Of a DNA stretch of 64,000 nt, positions 25,863-38,800 are shown in pieces. Position 1 is the first letter of the stretch. Every line of letters starts with the position of its first letter. The position numbers and the translations under genes are program-made. Below the pieces are notes generated by a model that was given only the letters and a program-made list of their open reading frames with translations, searched no databases and was not told the origin of the DNA. Source of the DNA: Strigamia acuminata (taxonomy: Eukaryota > Arthropoda > Chilopoda > Geophilomorpha > Linotaeniidae); NCBI GenBank assembly GCA_949358305.1, contig OX442315.1:33382427-33446426 (forward strand), in the 5' to 3' direction.

Positions 25863-26705
25863 CAACCCTTACAATTAGTTATTCACAACAAATTTACATT
25901 CAGAATGTGTTGTTTAAATATGTTTAGTGTAAGTAACTTTTTAATGCAGCTAGTGCATGCAACCTGTTATTTCTAGCACCTTCTACTCGAGTAAATTCAT
26001 TAATTTCAGAGAAGGCATGACTTGAAATTGATTCGCAATGCTCTCTGCCAAACCCCTCAGATTTCCTCTTCTGGTCGTTAGGCCGGTGTTGATGGGGTGT
26101 ACAAATGACCAATTTGGTTAGGGACGGGCCTAGCAGCTAAAATCGCCAACATATGTAGGGCAATTTGGTGGGGGTTTTCCTCATTAATGCAGTTGACGTC
26201 TAATTGGCTGGCTTTCTATCATTGCTACAAGGGTAAAAGCAGGAAAGCCAGGTGGGGAGAAATTTCCCTTGAATAACCAATGACTGCTTTATTCAGCACC
26301 ATTGCACTTAACTGTCTGATTCCACTATCAGATTCCTTCTTCTCACCCTCTATTCTCTGTTTTCCACTCCTGGTTTAAGTGATTAACACCATAGCAAAGA
26401 AAGAAGTTGTTGATGGTTCAAACATATGGAAAGAAGGCGCCCATTTTCAATCTTTTTCCCATTTTCAACGAGATGCGTCAAAATTTCTTTCCAAAAATAA
26501 AACTGATGGATTGGATGTCATTTGTCTTTTTTCTGAATAAAAAATAATATAAAAAAAATGTAACGCTGATCTGCTATAACGCTGTCCTTACATCTCCACA
26601 AGCAGAATTGCGCACTTATAGCAATTTGCTAACTAGTTACCGCTATAGTTATTTAGCTAAAAGGTAACTACGTAGTTGCGAACCATTACGCTATTTTCAG
26701 AAATA

Positions 26706-26755
26706 CAGTCAAAACTCTTTATAACGAATCGCGATATAACGAATTATTGATATCG
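26706..26755 (+). mobile_element. Tigger/pogo-type left end, solo
   Basis: cagtcaaaactctttataac followed by gaatcgcgatataacgaa resembles the left ends of the 10784 and 17927 elements and is preceded by TA. No matching right end was found downstream. Confidence 0.55.
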
Positions 26756-26845
26756 GAAAAGTACCGCCGCAAACTGTGAATTATCGTTACATTTCCGTTA
26801 CCGTATTTTATTTCTCATTTAAAAACTTGACTAACAAAATCAAAG

Positions 26846-26930
26846 CAGTTAAACATGTTTTGTTGTTTAAATGTCGCGTGCATGCTCACTGCAACTAAAA
26901 ATCGAGCGCCATTTTAAAAGTTAGATCGAT
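26846..26930 (+). repeat. 'GGCGGC' dispersed repeat, copy
   Basis: Contains aaacatgttttgttgtttaa, a gtgcatgctcactgcaact block and agcgccattttaaaagttag, in the same order as the copies at 13952 and, inverted, at 35811. Confidence 0.6.
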
Positions 26931-27799
26931 ACAAGCAGTGCAGCAAGCCGTTTAAATATGCTGTTAAAAAATGCGGTTAAGTCTAAATTACTTTACTTGT
27001 AATAGAAGTTTCACTTCCAGCTCTGTTTCCCTGGCACAAAATACCAGCATTAACCAGATTTCCCATCTCTTTGAACGAAACTTTGAAGACACTTCAAAGT
27101 GTCACCACACCACTTATTTTATTACACCTTTTTGAGAAAACTCGCCCAACTGATATCCTCCCAATAAATTTTTCTTACATGTGTTGAACAATCTTTTCCT
27201 TCTTCCTACGACTTCTTTATGATAACCTTTAAAAGGCCTTCTACAAAACGACTCATTCAATGATGGAATTTTATTTTTATGGTGTTTGCTTTGAAGCATA
27301 GCTGCAGCAGATGCACAATGGCTTCATAAATTCCTCACAGTTGGTGGCCTATTTTTAGTAGAAGCTGATAGTACACACAGGAGGTGTAGATGTAGAAGCA
27401 AAACAACCGACAATTCTTCTGCCCTTCATTTTTTTACCCACCCCATGTTTTGTTTCTTGGTTTGTCTTGCTGGGTAATTCCTCAGTCTATTTCAACCATC
27501 TCATCACTATCTCTTCTTCCATCAGGAAAAGTCATTTCTGATGGATAAGATGAAGTGTCAACCATCTTTTTTACAAGCTTTTTAAAACAAAAATTATGGA
27601 TTGCATTTGCCTTATCTTCTAGCCAACCCTATTGTGGGTCACCCAAGTGTTTCTAACTACAACTGCAAGCACAACAAGAGTTTTACATTGTAAAGTGACC
27701 ACAAAACATTTTTTTCTCCAATATTTAATGTTTTTCTTTGCCAACTCTGTCAAAGCAAACTGTCTGAAAATCCTTATTTATTGTATTTGTTTGACTTAA

Positions 27800-28130
27800 C
27801 ACAGCCATGACCCCAATGGGAGATAGATACCTGTCTGGGGTGTTAGACCATTGGCCATGCAAAGAGCGTAGTGTGGGATGACTTGACTTTTAAGTCACTG
27901 AGAACTAGAGAAACCACAGAAAACCCAGTCGGAGGTGGATGGCAAATGTTCTTGCCGGGAAACAGAACATTTAACCAGACAAGGATAGATATGTGAAACT
28001 TCCAGGAGGTCACTCATCCATGTACTGACCAAAACCCATGCTGTTTAACTGGTGTTCAAATGGGAACGGCTGCTCTCCATTGGTTTAACATAGAGATATG
28101 GCATAGTCTCCGGTTGACCGCCATTACAGG
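27800..28130. other. Less AT-rich unassigned block
   Basis: This block is visibly richer in G and C than its surroundings and has words such as accacagaaaacccagtcgg that look like an old transposon remnant. All frames are interrupted. No ends, tRNA-like promoter or protein similarity could be established. Confidence 0.25.
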
Positions 28131-28273
28131 CTTGGCAAATTACATTATGCATTTTTCAACCTCTTTAATTAACATAACGAGCAAGTTCAGGGACAGTTTA
28201 GATACCGCAGGGTCCTAAGCTCAACAAATATGGGGCCGTTGCATGCAGGGCCTAAGTCGTTTGCACGTTCGAC

Positions 28274-28400
28274 ATACCGTATTTCTTCAATTAAGAATTG
28301 TAGTCGCGGCTGATAGAAACAATTTGATATGAGTTGTGTGCGATGGGCAACAACAATTTGGAATAAGAGCCACGGATCTTAATCGAAGAAATATGGTATT
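28274..28400. mobile_element. Small inverted-repeat element, ATACCGTATTTCTTC family
   Basis: Left end ATACCGTATTTCTTCAATTA and inverted right end AATACCATATTTCTTCGATT agree at about 22 of 25 aligned bases, and weaker pairing continues through a cgcggct/agccacg block. The whole unit is about 127 bp and could fold into one hairpin. Related pieces lie at 33397-33411 and 61955-61990. Confidence 0.65.
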
Positions 28401-31400
28401 TTTCATCTCCATCGATTGCTGGAATTACCACACTCTGGAGGGCCCTCATAATCGCAGAGCCCTACCTTTGTAACGTCTTTAACGTACCATATCAATATTC
28501 AATTCTAAGACGTACTTTTTCCCCCATACATATTTATATTATTTATTTTGATTTTTTTGAAAACATTTAGATTTTTGGAAAGCTCTATGCCACATTAATA
28601 AAATGTTATAAGCTTAATATCATTTGATTGTTTGTTTTCTCATAATCACAAACTAACTAAACCCAAATTGTTTAATTCAGCCAAGTTTCCAAACTTATGC
28701 ATCTCACTTGTATAAAAACGGGGTCCATCTTAGAATTGCGGGTGTCTTGAATCTAAAAATCAAAGCTTTTCTTCTGTTGGTGGTACTGAAATTAGTGTGC
28801 ATTATGGGTCAGCTCAACTTAGAAATTTCCGTTTCTTAAAACAGCAAGTTTATCAGGTTAAATATCGATTTGTTTCTCCCCCTCCCTTCATTTCCAACTT
28901 ATTATTTACTTTATTATAAAACCATAAAAAGAAATAAAAAAAAATAATAAAAAATCCCACCAACCTCTAAATTGATGTTGTCAGCTTGTGAATCCTTTTT
29001 CTAATTTGATCAATCAGTTTTACATCAATTTTGTAACCCCGAGCAAAAACTAATTTCGTATTCATCTTCCAAACATGAAAATCAATCTTTGCACTTCCAC
29101 TTTAAACCCGTGCAAAAGATGTTTGGAAAAAATTAAAAAAAAAAAAAAAGAAGAAAAAAAAGTAAAAAGATCAATAGAAATTCAATAAATTAGAAAACAC
29201 ATCCCAACACAAAACAGCATCAAATGATGGAATAAAATCACTCTCTTTTGTGCTGTTCAGCTGCACCAATTCTCTCAGCACTCTCGCCCTCATATTCCTC
29301 CAACATCTTCAATCGAGCCACTTCTCGTGACAGGTGACATTAATGAACCCCTTTCGTTTTCGATCTTCCTTGGCTTTTGTGCACGCACTCGGGCGAATTT
29401 CACGGCCGAATGGTTGCACTCAAAATTGGGTGGAGTCGGGCATTCCTTCGCCATCTTTACTCCATGTAATTGGCAGGTTAGTGCAGCCTCACTGCACCGC
29501 TCTCTGCCGCTTCTTCCAAATGTCCCTTTGTCCCGTAAACAAACATCTCTCGTTTGCATCGTCAATTCAAAATTGGTTGCCCTCGTCTCGTCAATAATTA
29601 ATAACGCACGCGCACTTGTTATCCCCCTTTAATCCAGTTGATTAACCAACTTGTTAGAAAGAGATTACACCGAAACCGACAGGGGATTTTTCAGGATGTA
29701 CGAACTACGAATCGAATAAAGCCGCACTGGTTCGCACAAATGAATTACCAAAAGCACTTAATTTTCTTTTTCACTTTCTTGAGGTTTCCACCTTTCTTTT
29801 TCGCCAAACCAGATAAGAAAAAGAATCCCTTTTCTATTTTTATTTATTTTTTTTTACATTTATTATTAATGAATCCACTTCATTAGACTTTCATGGGAGT
29901 TTTAGACGGCACCAAAACTCTAATTTACCCTCGTGCAATTGAAACCTAGACATTAGATTAGTTGTGATTGGTAGAGAGGTTTTATATCTCACACAGCCTG
30001 CTTTCTTTTTTCCTCGTTGGTGAGAGGTCCCTCATCCATTTGCACTTAATTTCTTCTCCTTTTACTCTCTTGAGTGGTGTCTTCCCAATCTAATTCCTCT
30101 ACACGATGCTGGGCTAACGTTAAACCCACACTGAATCTTCTCTTTTCCTTTTTTAACATTTTTCATAAAATAATTCTTAAATTCCAAAAATTCTAAAATC
30201 AAAATAATTTTTCCTCCTTTTCACCATCTCATTTTATTTTAATGTTTGGATTTTAATTTTAAAACACTTCCATCAGTTCAAATTTAATACCAAATTAATG
30301 CATCTGAAAACCCATTTTCATAAATATCAGTTTAAGCCTCTTTTCTCTTCCAAAGCATTAAATTAAAGCAGTGCAAAACGCTGAAATATTCAAAAACCCC
30401 TTCGTATTTCGCATTTTCCACCTATTCTACCTTATTTCACCCTCGCAAAACCTCCACCCAAACATCACCTTGCAAACCATCTCCCACTCCCACCATTCCA
30501 ACCGTGCAAACTCTCAACTTCCTTCCCCGGAGACTAAACCATTCTTAGCCATCCACCTCCTTATCGCTGCATCCATAAGCATACGTTCCGCAGTTGAACT
30601 TTATTAATCAATAAGCAGATAAAGCCCAACTGCAATGAATTCCAGGTCATCATACGTCTCTATTCTCGTCTCAAAATACTCTTAAAATTTCCCCATCCCC
30701 TTTCAACTTCCGGCCTCTTTGAAGATAGGCTAATGGAAATGAGGTCTGCACATGCGCAGTCAAGCTTATCATTCCCGAAAACATAAACACACTTTCACAA
30801 ATTTCTTATCGCACAGACTTTACCAAATTTGCAGCACCCACGTTTCTCAATGGATATTGTATCTATTAAACAACAGACTGCTGGCTTGTGAGAAAAAATT
30901 AAATTCTGTCATTAGCATCAAGGGTGGAGTTCTTCTCTCTTGGGTGTGTAGTTTTAGCCCAAAGCAACTTTTCTTAGCCCAAGATTGTGAACCCATGGGG
31001 GCTTGGCTTTTGCTTCTTCATGAACTCTTCATGAAAAATGCCCATAAATTTATAGCTTCAAATTTGACCTTTTCCTTAATTCAATCCCACAATCCCTTCG
31101 GGCTTTCACACAAAATGCAATTTCTTTGCAACAAATTATACAGTCTTCACGGATCTCGCTTCTTGCACCTACTTTTTAATTTTTTTTTGAAAATTGCCAT
31201 AGGTTGTGTGTAAATACCGATGTGGTGGTAAAAGGGGTAAATAAGCTTATCGGCAAACAAATATTAAATCTTCACTTTGGGTGTGGCGATGATTTTCCAA
31301 GCGCAAACATCATTTGCATTCTCTATTTCCTATTTTCCTATCCATGTAACTCGATATTCAAACAAATAAGCTTTAAATGGTCACTACCCATCGTCACTTA

Positions 31401-31739
31401 GAGCATTAAATAGAAAAATTGCCGTCTGAGTAATAAACCATGTTGCAATTGCCATTTATCATGCGCGCTTTAAAAAGCACAGGAAAGGGAAGAAATTGCT
31501 TCTAATAATCGACACTGAGGAGGTTGTCACCAGCACAAAATGGGAATTTCTTCTTGTTTTTTTTTACGACACAGAACTACGTCTTTCTCTTGCACTGGGA
31601 AGGAATCATCATGTTGTTTTCCCCATTAACGAAAAATGGAAAATTACATGAATTGTCCAAAGTTATTTTTTCCGGACAGTTGACGCAATTCGACGTTGTA
31701 GATTGCGCCACGGTTACTAGACGTTTGAGAACTCTCAAC

Positions 31740-31888
31740 CAGTGTTGTATCTCATTCACTAAATCGTGAACGCGTTCCAAGTTCGCATTCATGACCATGT
31801 GAACGCATTCACATTCGCGTTCACTAAAATTTTTTTCAAAGTGAACTAAGTTCAAGTTCGCATTCATGACCATGTGAACGCATTCACA
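31740..31888. repeat. gtgaacgcattcac-rich block with a 35-bp direct repeat
   Basis: The 35-base run beginning aagttcgcattcatgaccat occurs at 31779-31813 and 31854-31888 (75-base spacing). The block begins CAGTGTTG and is dense in gtgaacg/cgttcac words in both orientations, reminiscent of the subterminal repeats of some hAT elements. No right end was found. Confidence 0.55.
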
Positions 31889-32965
31889 ATATGATACGCA
31901 TACGAAATAGAAATTTTAAAAACGTACACATTTAAGTTATAATTGACGTCAGAAAAATATAATCGCCAAACCTCTCTTGTGTCCCTCTCATTTTTTCTTT
32001 ACTTTGTGAAAATAAAAATGGCAAGAACATCATTAATTGCAACTCTTTCCAAACTTAAATCCACTGAAAACGAGATCCCATTGAAAACTAAAGTGGCGCT
32101 TAATTTTGTGTCTGATCATTCCTGTTGCATGTCAATTACAGCGTCAGCGTTTAATTGCCAGCAACATCAGAGAATTAAAACGGAAACTTTGTTTCCTTAA
32201 GTGTCACCCTTGTTGTTGCAATTCTCAAAACGAAAACATTAAAAAAAACTGATTTTATTTCGCATTTCTCGTAAGGAAATCAATTATATAAGCATTTTCC
32301 ACGACATATTTCTTTAATTAATCAAAATCACCCAAATTGGCTTAAACACTGTCAAAACTTGAATTAAAACGCACAATTCTCACTGTGTGTAGGTGGAACC
32401 GGTTTACCAACATACATTACAACTGTGCTTAAATTAATCACGTGTTGATATGTTCCATTTTTATGTTTGATTGCTCGTTTACGTCCGTGTTAATTTATTG
32501 TTGAACTCTGCCACAGAACAACACTGTAAATTTAAAAAAAAAGCAATTTAATCACGTAATTAAAGTTGAATTTTTAAAAACTATATGTTATCTTCCCCCG
32601 GCTCGTGCACAGTGCCATCAGATAGATTGCGGTCACTGAAAGAAAGGGTTGGTCAAGGCGGGTCGCACAGTGCGCGGGTGCAACGAAGGTGACAGTCCAA
32701 GGCCAACCAGGTGGAACCTTGTCATACATTTTAAACTCATGGAAGGTGGAGTTGTGTGCAAGGTGTTAAAGTGATTTCTAATCAAAACGCTGTTGCCAGC
32801 TTGTGCGTATGAATAATATATGGCAGAATTTTTAATCGCACATTTCATGTTTTAGATTAACCCAATTTCATTCATAAAATAAAATTTAAAAAAAAAAAAA
32901 TTTTTTTTAAAAATTATAATTATTTTGATGTAAAACTCATCGATTTCGTTTCTTTTCTTTCCCAG

Positions 32966-33051
32966 GTTTCGAAGTTACTAACTCGAATGTGACTCATGTG
33001 TAAATTACCACCATTTCTATTGGATGCTGTAGTTTGTAAGTTATAAGAAGA
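32966..33051 (+). other. Ddr: Ddr 5' UTR part of the first coding exon
   Basis: This segment follows a strong pyrimidine tract ending in cccag at 32961-32965, so it begins at a splice acceptor and not at a transcription start. It is non-coding: a TAA at 33037-33039 lies in frame upstream of the ATG at 33052. It implies at least one upstream non-coding exon and a promoter farther 5'. The exact acceptor is inferred from consensus only. Confidence 0.6.
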
Positions 33052-33139
33052 ATGAAGAAATTGGCATCAACAATTCTCTACCCCATCCTGCTAGTGCAGA
33101 GTCTCTCCTCCCTATGGGTTGCAGCAGCACTGGAACTGG
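33052..33139 (+). CDS. Ddr: Discoidin domain receptor, coding exon 1 (signal peptide)
   Basis: This exon encodes residues 1-29 plus the first base of codon 30 of a discoidin domain receptor. The peptide starts MKKL and continues with a hydrophobic run (about residues 7-26) ending in AAA, as expected for a cleaved signal peptide sending a receptor to the cell surface. The ATG is chosen because it follows an in-frame stop at 33037 and the exon ends in a consensus donor, G|GTAAGT at 33140. The phase (one base over) fits the acceptor of the exon at 45698 exactly. Taken alone the exon is not diagnostic. Its assignment to Ddr rests on phase, splice sites, orientation and the absence of another signal-peptide exon nearby. 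The intron that follows is 12,558 bp. Confidence 0.82.
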
Positions 33140-33396
33140 GTAAGTTGTCTTTTCTTGCTTGTCAAAAATATTTTTTAAAAAAATAAAACGGGTCAATTCA
33201 CCCTGGAAATCCCTGCAGGGACATATCGCACAGAGAGAGCAAATTTCATTATTTATACTGTGGTTTGAAATTCATCTTCCCCTCCCAATATCCAGCAACT
33301 TCTCGAATTAATCTCGTTATGTTGGATTGTGTTGGCTTTTCAATTCAATACACTTGAATATTAAAACTACCACACCCTTACTCACACTAGTTTAGC

Positions 33397-33411
33397 CCGA
33401 AGAAATACGGT
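33397..33411 (-). repeat. Solo piece of the ATACCGTATTTCTTC family
   Basis: cccgaagaaatacggt is the complement of the conserved end of the 28274 element; nothing else of the element is present. Confidence 0.35.
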
Positions 33412-33987
33412 GTTAAAAAAAAACCTCAAGTTTTCAATTTAAAAAAAAAAATCAATACGACTACAATTTCCTTTTTAAACACTAAAATTGTATATTAAAA
33501 CTCTCAAATGGGCGTTATGGCTGAATAAACCATGCCGTGCACGTGTTGCACACTACGCGAGGAAGTAATCGCCAATGCAATGCATATATTGTGCCGGTGA
33601 AGTAAATCGGCTTTTGCAGTATCTTTTTTTCCCATTATTGGCTGCAGCGCCAAGTCAATGGTGTCAGGACATCGATAAGGCGGACACTTCGCAATTTACC
33701 GCGACAAAATAAAGAAGGTCGGGGAAAATAACATGGCATCCTAACCTAACCTATCCTAAATGTGGCAACAGACCCTTTACTTCAGAGAAAACTCCCTTGT
33801 ACGCAGCAAATGAGAACCAGGATACTTTAACGTGTCGATATGCATTTAATTTAATTTAATTTTTGTATTTTTGGTAATTTGATCAACTGAAATGAGACTG
33901 GGCCCCATCTAGTACAAATCTGAGGCTCCAAAGTGCTCATACAATAATACACCTCTGCATATTCGTCAAATTTTTAGTTTATATGAT

Positions 33988-34345
33988 AGAACGTCGATTA
34001 TCCGAACAAATTGGGAGACATCGATGCTCATAAAACCGATTTGCTCGCATAATCGGATATTAGGTTTATGTACAGTCGTGGACCAAAAAAACTTCCCTTC
34101 AGTTTAGCTGTTTTAAGTTTATCTATCATTATTTGCCCGGTCTATCTTTTAATACTGTTGTTAGCGCAAGACGAGAGACCGGGTCAAGATTGATGTCATT
34201 GAATCTCAATGGATGTTTATGCCACCTGGTAGATAAAAAAAATCAATAAAAATCAATAAAAATCAATAAAAATCAATAAAAATCAATAAAAATCAATAAA
34301 AATCAATAAAAATCGATTACTGCTGTTCAGATAACTGGTCGTTCG
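33988..34345. mobile_element. Degenerate pogo-like element carrying a minisatellite
   Basis: The left end agaacgtcgattatccgaac and the complement of the right end (cgaacgaccagttatctgaac) match with one indel and a few mismatches, a pattern seen in pogo/Tigger elements. Between them lie an internal cgcataatcggat block and the 10-bp array. The ends are decayed and target duplications unclear. Confidence 0.4.
34239..34312. repeat. 10-bp tandem repeat AATCAATAAA
   Basis: Seven exact consecutive copies of aatcaataaa (34241-34310) followed by a variant copy aatcgattac. Confidence 0.95.
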
Positions 34346-35810
34346 CTTAATCACATAATCACACGATCGGCTTTATTCGTTATTTCATTATTTTTGGTAA
34401 AGATCAACTGAAATAGAAATCTTGATTATTTAACCATTATTTCTACAAATTCCTAATTAGCACGTGCGGAATTAGAAATTACAATCTTGGATCTTAAAAA
34501 CTCACATTTATCCGGCAGAAATTTCCGTCTGCTTAATTTAGAAACCTCATCACTTGCGCTAACTACTAATCTTGAGAAGAAGCAGAAACAATTTTTTTTC
34601 CTTCCCAGCGCAGGGCAAATATGATAATCGTAATGCCCACTGATTTGCAGACCCCCCACTCATTCGCGCCTCCCTTCAAACAAGAGACGAGGGGGCCAAG
34701 GAAATTGAATTCGGCTCCTCAGCCGCCCGTGCAGGCCTAATTGCTTTCCATTCTGACAATCGTATTAGGGCTAATCATATCAAGGTTTGGGCCATCGAAT
34801 ATCTTTTCCCTTCCCACCTACACCCAACATCAACCTCCTGCAGTTGCATTCCACTCACTCATAGATTCCAAATAGATTTTTTTTTCCCACCGGGTTTTCT
34901 TCTTTTTTTCCATTTCCTCAATAAATGCCAATGTAAGATTGGAAAGAAAAAAAAAACCAAAAAAAAAAGAAAAGAAAAGAGAAACACGAAATAGATCGAG
35001 AAAAAGGAGAAGAAAATCATCCAATTTATCTACAATTTTTTTTTTCCTCCAATTTTTTTGCTCATTTTCAACTTCAAAATCCCCAGTTTAAAGTTATTTT
35101 TACTCTTTCCTTTCATTATTATGACACTATTTTTTCATGCAAAATTTATAACTGCCATTTTCTTGTCTCCTCTTACGACGCCATCATCTTATATAATTAA
35201 ATTTCCACTGCCTACAGCTTTGCATTAATTCGATTTGTCAATTTTCCTCCTTCATAACGCCATGAAAGACAGCGCAAAACAGTAAACATGAGCATATTTT
35301 CAATCCAAACAATTCAATTACCAAAAATTCAACTGTTTCTCTATGTAACCCAACTATCCCATCAAGCAAATAATGGGTGGAACCAGCCATTTTTAAATTC
35401 TCCTTCCCTAGCCTTCAGACGTCGCACGCGAGCAATTCCCTTCAAGATAGTTATCAATTAGTCGCAAAATACTGTCCTTAGCATGCACATGGAGCAATGG
35501 CAGGGCCGGACTTATACCACGTTCACACCAAGCTCATCCGAAGCTGCGGATCTAAATCCAAGATTGGTGTTGGTGTGTGCTGTGCTTTGATTGTATGAAT
35601 ATCTGCATGAATGGACTTTATTTGCATAAAAGTACAGGTGGCGCTGTACGCGATCTCGTAATGTCACGAGAACGCAACGTGCATGACGTGCGTCACAATT
35701 AAACAATGAAAGGAATGTACAGAATTGGAGTGCGAAACACTCCAGGTGTGAACACTTAACTCTGTTCACGGATCTAGATCCGTGTGCGTATATTTCCTCT
35801 TTTCCATTAT

Positions 35811-35896
35811 ACTTCAAAAATGGCGGCATATTTAGTCTGTTTTCAGTTGCAGTAGGCATGCGCACGACATTTAAACAACAAAACATGTTTATCCGC
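35811..35896 (-). repeat. 'GGCGGC' dispersed repeat, inverted copy
   Basis: aaaaatggcggcatatttag, ttgcagtaggcatgcgcacg and acatttaaacaacaaaacat are the complement, in reverse order, of the blocks in the copies at 13952 and 26846. It overlaps the 3' part of a 147-codon minus-strand frame that is therefore probably not a gene. Confidence 0.6.
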
Positions 35897-38800
35897 ACGT
35901 TCAACAAGCATTTGTGAATGAGCCTACTATTTACGACGTATAACTGACAACACAATGGAGATGAACAGACTACAGACTTCAGACTTCAGACTCTTACAAC
36001 GCCATAAGTCAACAAAAGCAAACATCTAACAGCAGTTGACATTATTTTTAGTAATATTGATCCGTAGATGACTAGGGAAAGGCAAAGCCAGGGTGGGAGA
36101 CCGAGAGAAGAGCTAAACGCTCGCTTTTGCTTCCGTCTTCCTTCCTTCCCTCCCCCAACGAAGAAATCTCGAAGAATTAAGACCCTAGCAGCACATCTGG
36201 CGCTTATGTCTTGTAATAGAGGCAACTCCTTTCCTCTCTTATGACATGTCGCGTATAGCATAAATCCCCTTCACTTCCTTCTTTCACTTTCCCCACTCCA
36301 TCTTGCGGCATTTTGTTCATCAACCCACACACATTTCGTCTTATTATCCGCGTTCTAATTGTAGCTACAGAATGGTTTGCTTCTTCTCATCCTTAGAAAC
36401 ACAAGTCTGTCATCATTAGCTACAGGCCAACATTCCTGGTAATGACCTGCACCTACATCCGGTCATGATGTTCCTATGACAACAACAAATTCATTAAAAG
36501 TGATATCAACTTTTTATCCATGATTTGTTGTTGTGCAGATGCAATTTAATGCGAAACCGCCTCCCAGGCTTGTTATATTCGGCTGTTTTTTCCAAAACTT
36601 TAACTTTTAATTTGCTAAATCGCCAGTGGGACGATCGATGATTGCATAAATCAGCACAATTTATACCGACTCACTTCTTCAATTGCACATATATCTAATT
36701 GACTCCATCTTATCTACTTACCCTTGTTACTAGTTGCTCCCCCTGGGTTTAAATCTCCATGTGTTACGATAGTTGCACGTAAATCTGTTGCTAACTTATC
36801 TTATTACTCATAATTTGTCAGGGACGGAAATGCGAAATTTACACTTCACTCGTTCAGATGTAATTTCAACCATTGTCAAAACAGCTGCTATTTTTTCACC
36901 CTCGAATTTCCGAGACTTCTTTAACCTTTTTTCTTTTTTTTCTATTTTTTTGGATTCAAAAAAAAAATCAATATTTAAAGTGACTGTGATGACCCTCTGT
37001 TTACATACGGGGATTTGCAAATGGTGTAAAAACATTGGAATTTGTCCTCTTTTTCTTTTTTTTGAATCCATTTACCATCTAACTGACCTTGTCTTGTTGT
37101 CCTGTCCTTTGTGGTCGTTATCTCCTTAATGATATTCACGAGTCCTTTTTGCGCCGTATTAATTGGAGCCATTTTTCATAAGACTTCTTCTCCATATTAA
37201 ATTAAACGTGAAAAAAAAGAGAAAAAACATGTTTAATTCTTTAAAAAAAATTTTTTAAAAAAAACAATGACATTTATAGATCTGATAATATCAAACGACG
37301 CTTGAGTCTAAGTGAATTTAGTGTCGTCCGTAATGAATGTATCTCATGAATCTTAATAATACCTCTAACTCGCAGGATTATATTCCTACTGTGTAATCAA
37401 ACGCAATTATTATAAATTCTTGCTCATTGGTCCTCACAGGCTAAAACATCTTTTAAGTGTTTGTTGATTACACACAATATATAAAACCAAACACTACGTG
37501 ATCAAGCCGTGATCAAACATCGCTGCCGGTTCAATAGAATGCTGAGCAGGAACAAACTAAAATAAAAAAAATCTCAATGAAATAAGAGTATGTCAAAACG
37601 AAGTTAAATTAAGACTCACGAAGCTCTTTCATTAATAATGCAAAGCCGAAAAAATCTAACCGCAAACATCGACAAGCACGAAGGCGAACTTTTACAAAAT
37701 GGCGTCAAGAAAATAACAACGGAAATTTTTGAAAATGGTCGCATCGAAAATGTGATATGGTTTTGATTCCTCACGTAAAAGAAGAAAAGTTTCGTTTTTT
37801 TTTTTAAACCAGTTCGAAGTATTTAAAATTTTAAAATCTAAAAAAGATTTAATATTATTAATAAATGACCATAAGTGCAGTAAGGTCCGTTTCCTAGGCT
37901 GTTGTGAAAACCAGAAATCTGAAATAAATATCCAGCCATTGTGGAGCCAAAAACGAGCTCACTTCAACATTTTTTCTCTTGACTGTATGGACAAATTGAA
38001 CAGGTTGTAAGAAATATGGTTAGTCTTTATCATTTCGATGTTCCCAATCTCATTCTAGTGGTTTTGGGGGTAGATCAGCAGGGGTATTCGACACCAGGGG
38101 GCCCTGTTCAGCTCAAACTCCACACACAATACCCCATCTTCAGATTCCTAACACACCACGCTGTCGCCAGCAGGAAGTCAGTAACTTGTTTCCTTCCGTC
38201 CGTGTCTCTCAGACACCACTTCGTGTAATTTGTCTTTCGGATTTGCTACTCTTCTCACATTACCTCGCAAAATCCAGAACGACTGCTTTTCTATACCCAT
38301 CTTCACATTTCCAAGGCCAAATTATGTCACGCCTGCCTTATTGCGATCATTGCACGCATCCTCTGATGCAAAGAGAAAGAAACATTAAATTTTTTTCTCC
38401 AAAAATCCCATGTTTCCTTCCTGTTCTCCTAAGTCTTGGTCAGGCGGGAACACAGCCCATCAGCTGTTGTTTGCTATGTAATTTTCATACCTTTTTATTA
38501 CACACATACAACAATAAGACAAGAAAGCCTAAATCCCTCAAAGCAGCTGCTGTGGTCTGTTTTGCAACTGCATGTTGCATTGAGCTGCTTTCAAATTTAT
38601 AGTTTTTGGCCCTAAGCCTTGGCATTGCCCTTTGAGTTGTAAATCTACCAGAGGCGACATGATTTGCATTGGCTTTTTTCGTTTCACTCGAACCTGTTTA
38701 CAACAGTCGGCGCTTTTGTTTCTCCTTTTCGATTCAGTTTGGATACCTTTTGATGCCATTTGTTGAATCAGTGGCGACACCAAACTGTTATTCCAACTTC

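Larger units (their letters stand above)
17860..32965. other. No gene supported; possible leader intron of Ddr
   Basis: If the 17.86-kb donor is used by Ddr, all of this is one leader intron of about 15.1 kb. CpG-rich patches lie at 18531-18720 and 19330-19510. A three-fold cgaggaa repeat lies near 19600. Several overlapping open frames at 29290-29632 lie in a less AT-rich patch and none is recognisable. The rest is AT-rich DNA and the mobile elements listed. Confidence 0.5.

Noticed and set aside
30752-31213. 153-codon plus frame
   Set aside because: No domain, signal or splice evidence; composition like surrounding non-coding DNA; a frame of this length is not surprising in 64 kb.
33738-33760. 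cctaacctaacct, like the arthropod telomere repeat TTAGG
   Set aside because: Only about three imperfect units, too few to mean a telomeric insertion.
35515-35765. gttcacacc ... ggtgtgaac possible inverted ends
   Set aside because: Only about nine bases pair and no target duplication is visible.
35512-35955. 147-codon minus-strand frame
   Set aside because: Its start region is a dispersed repeat copy and no domain or splice context supports it.
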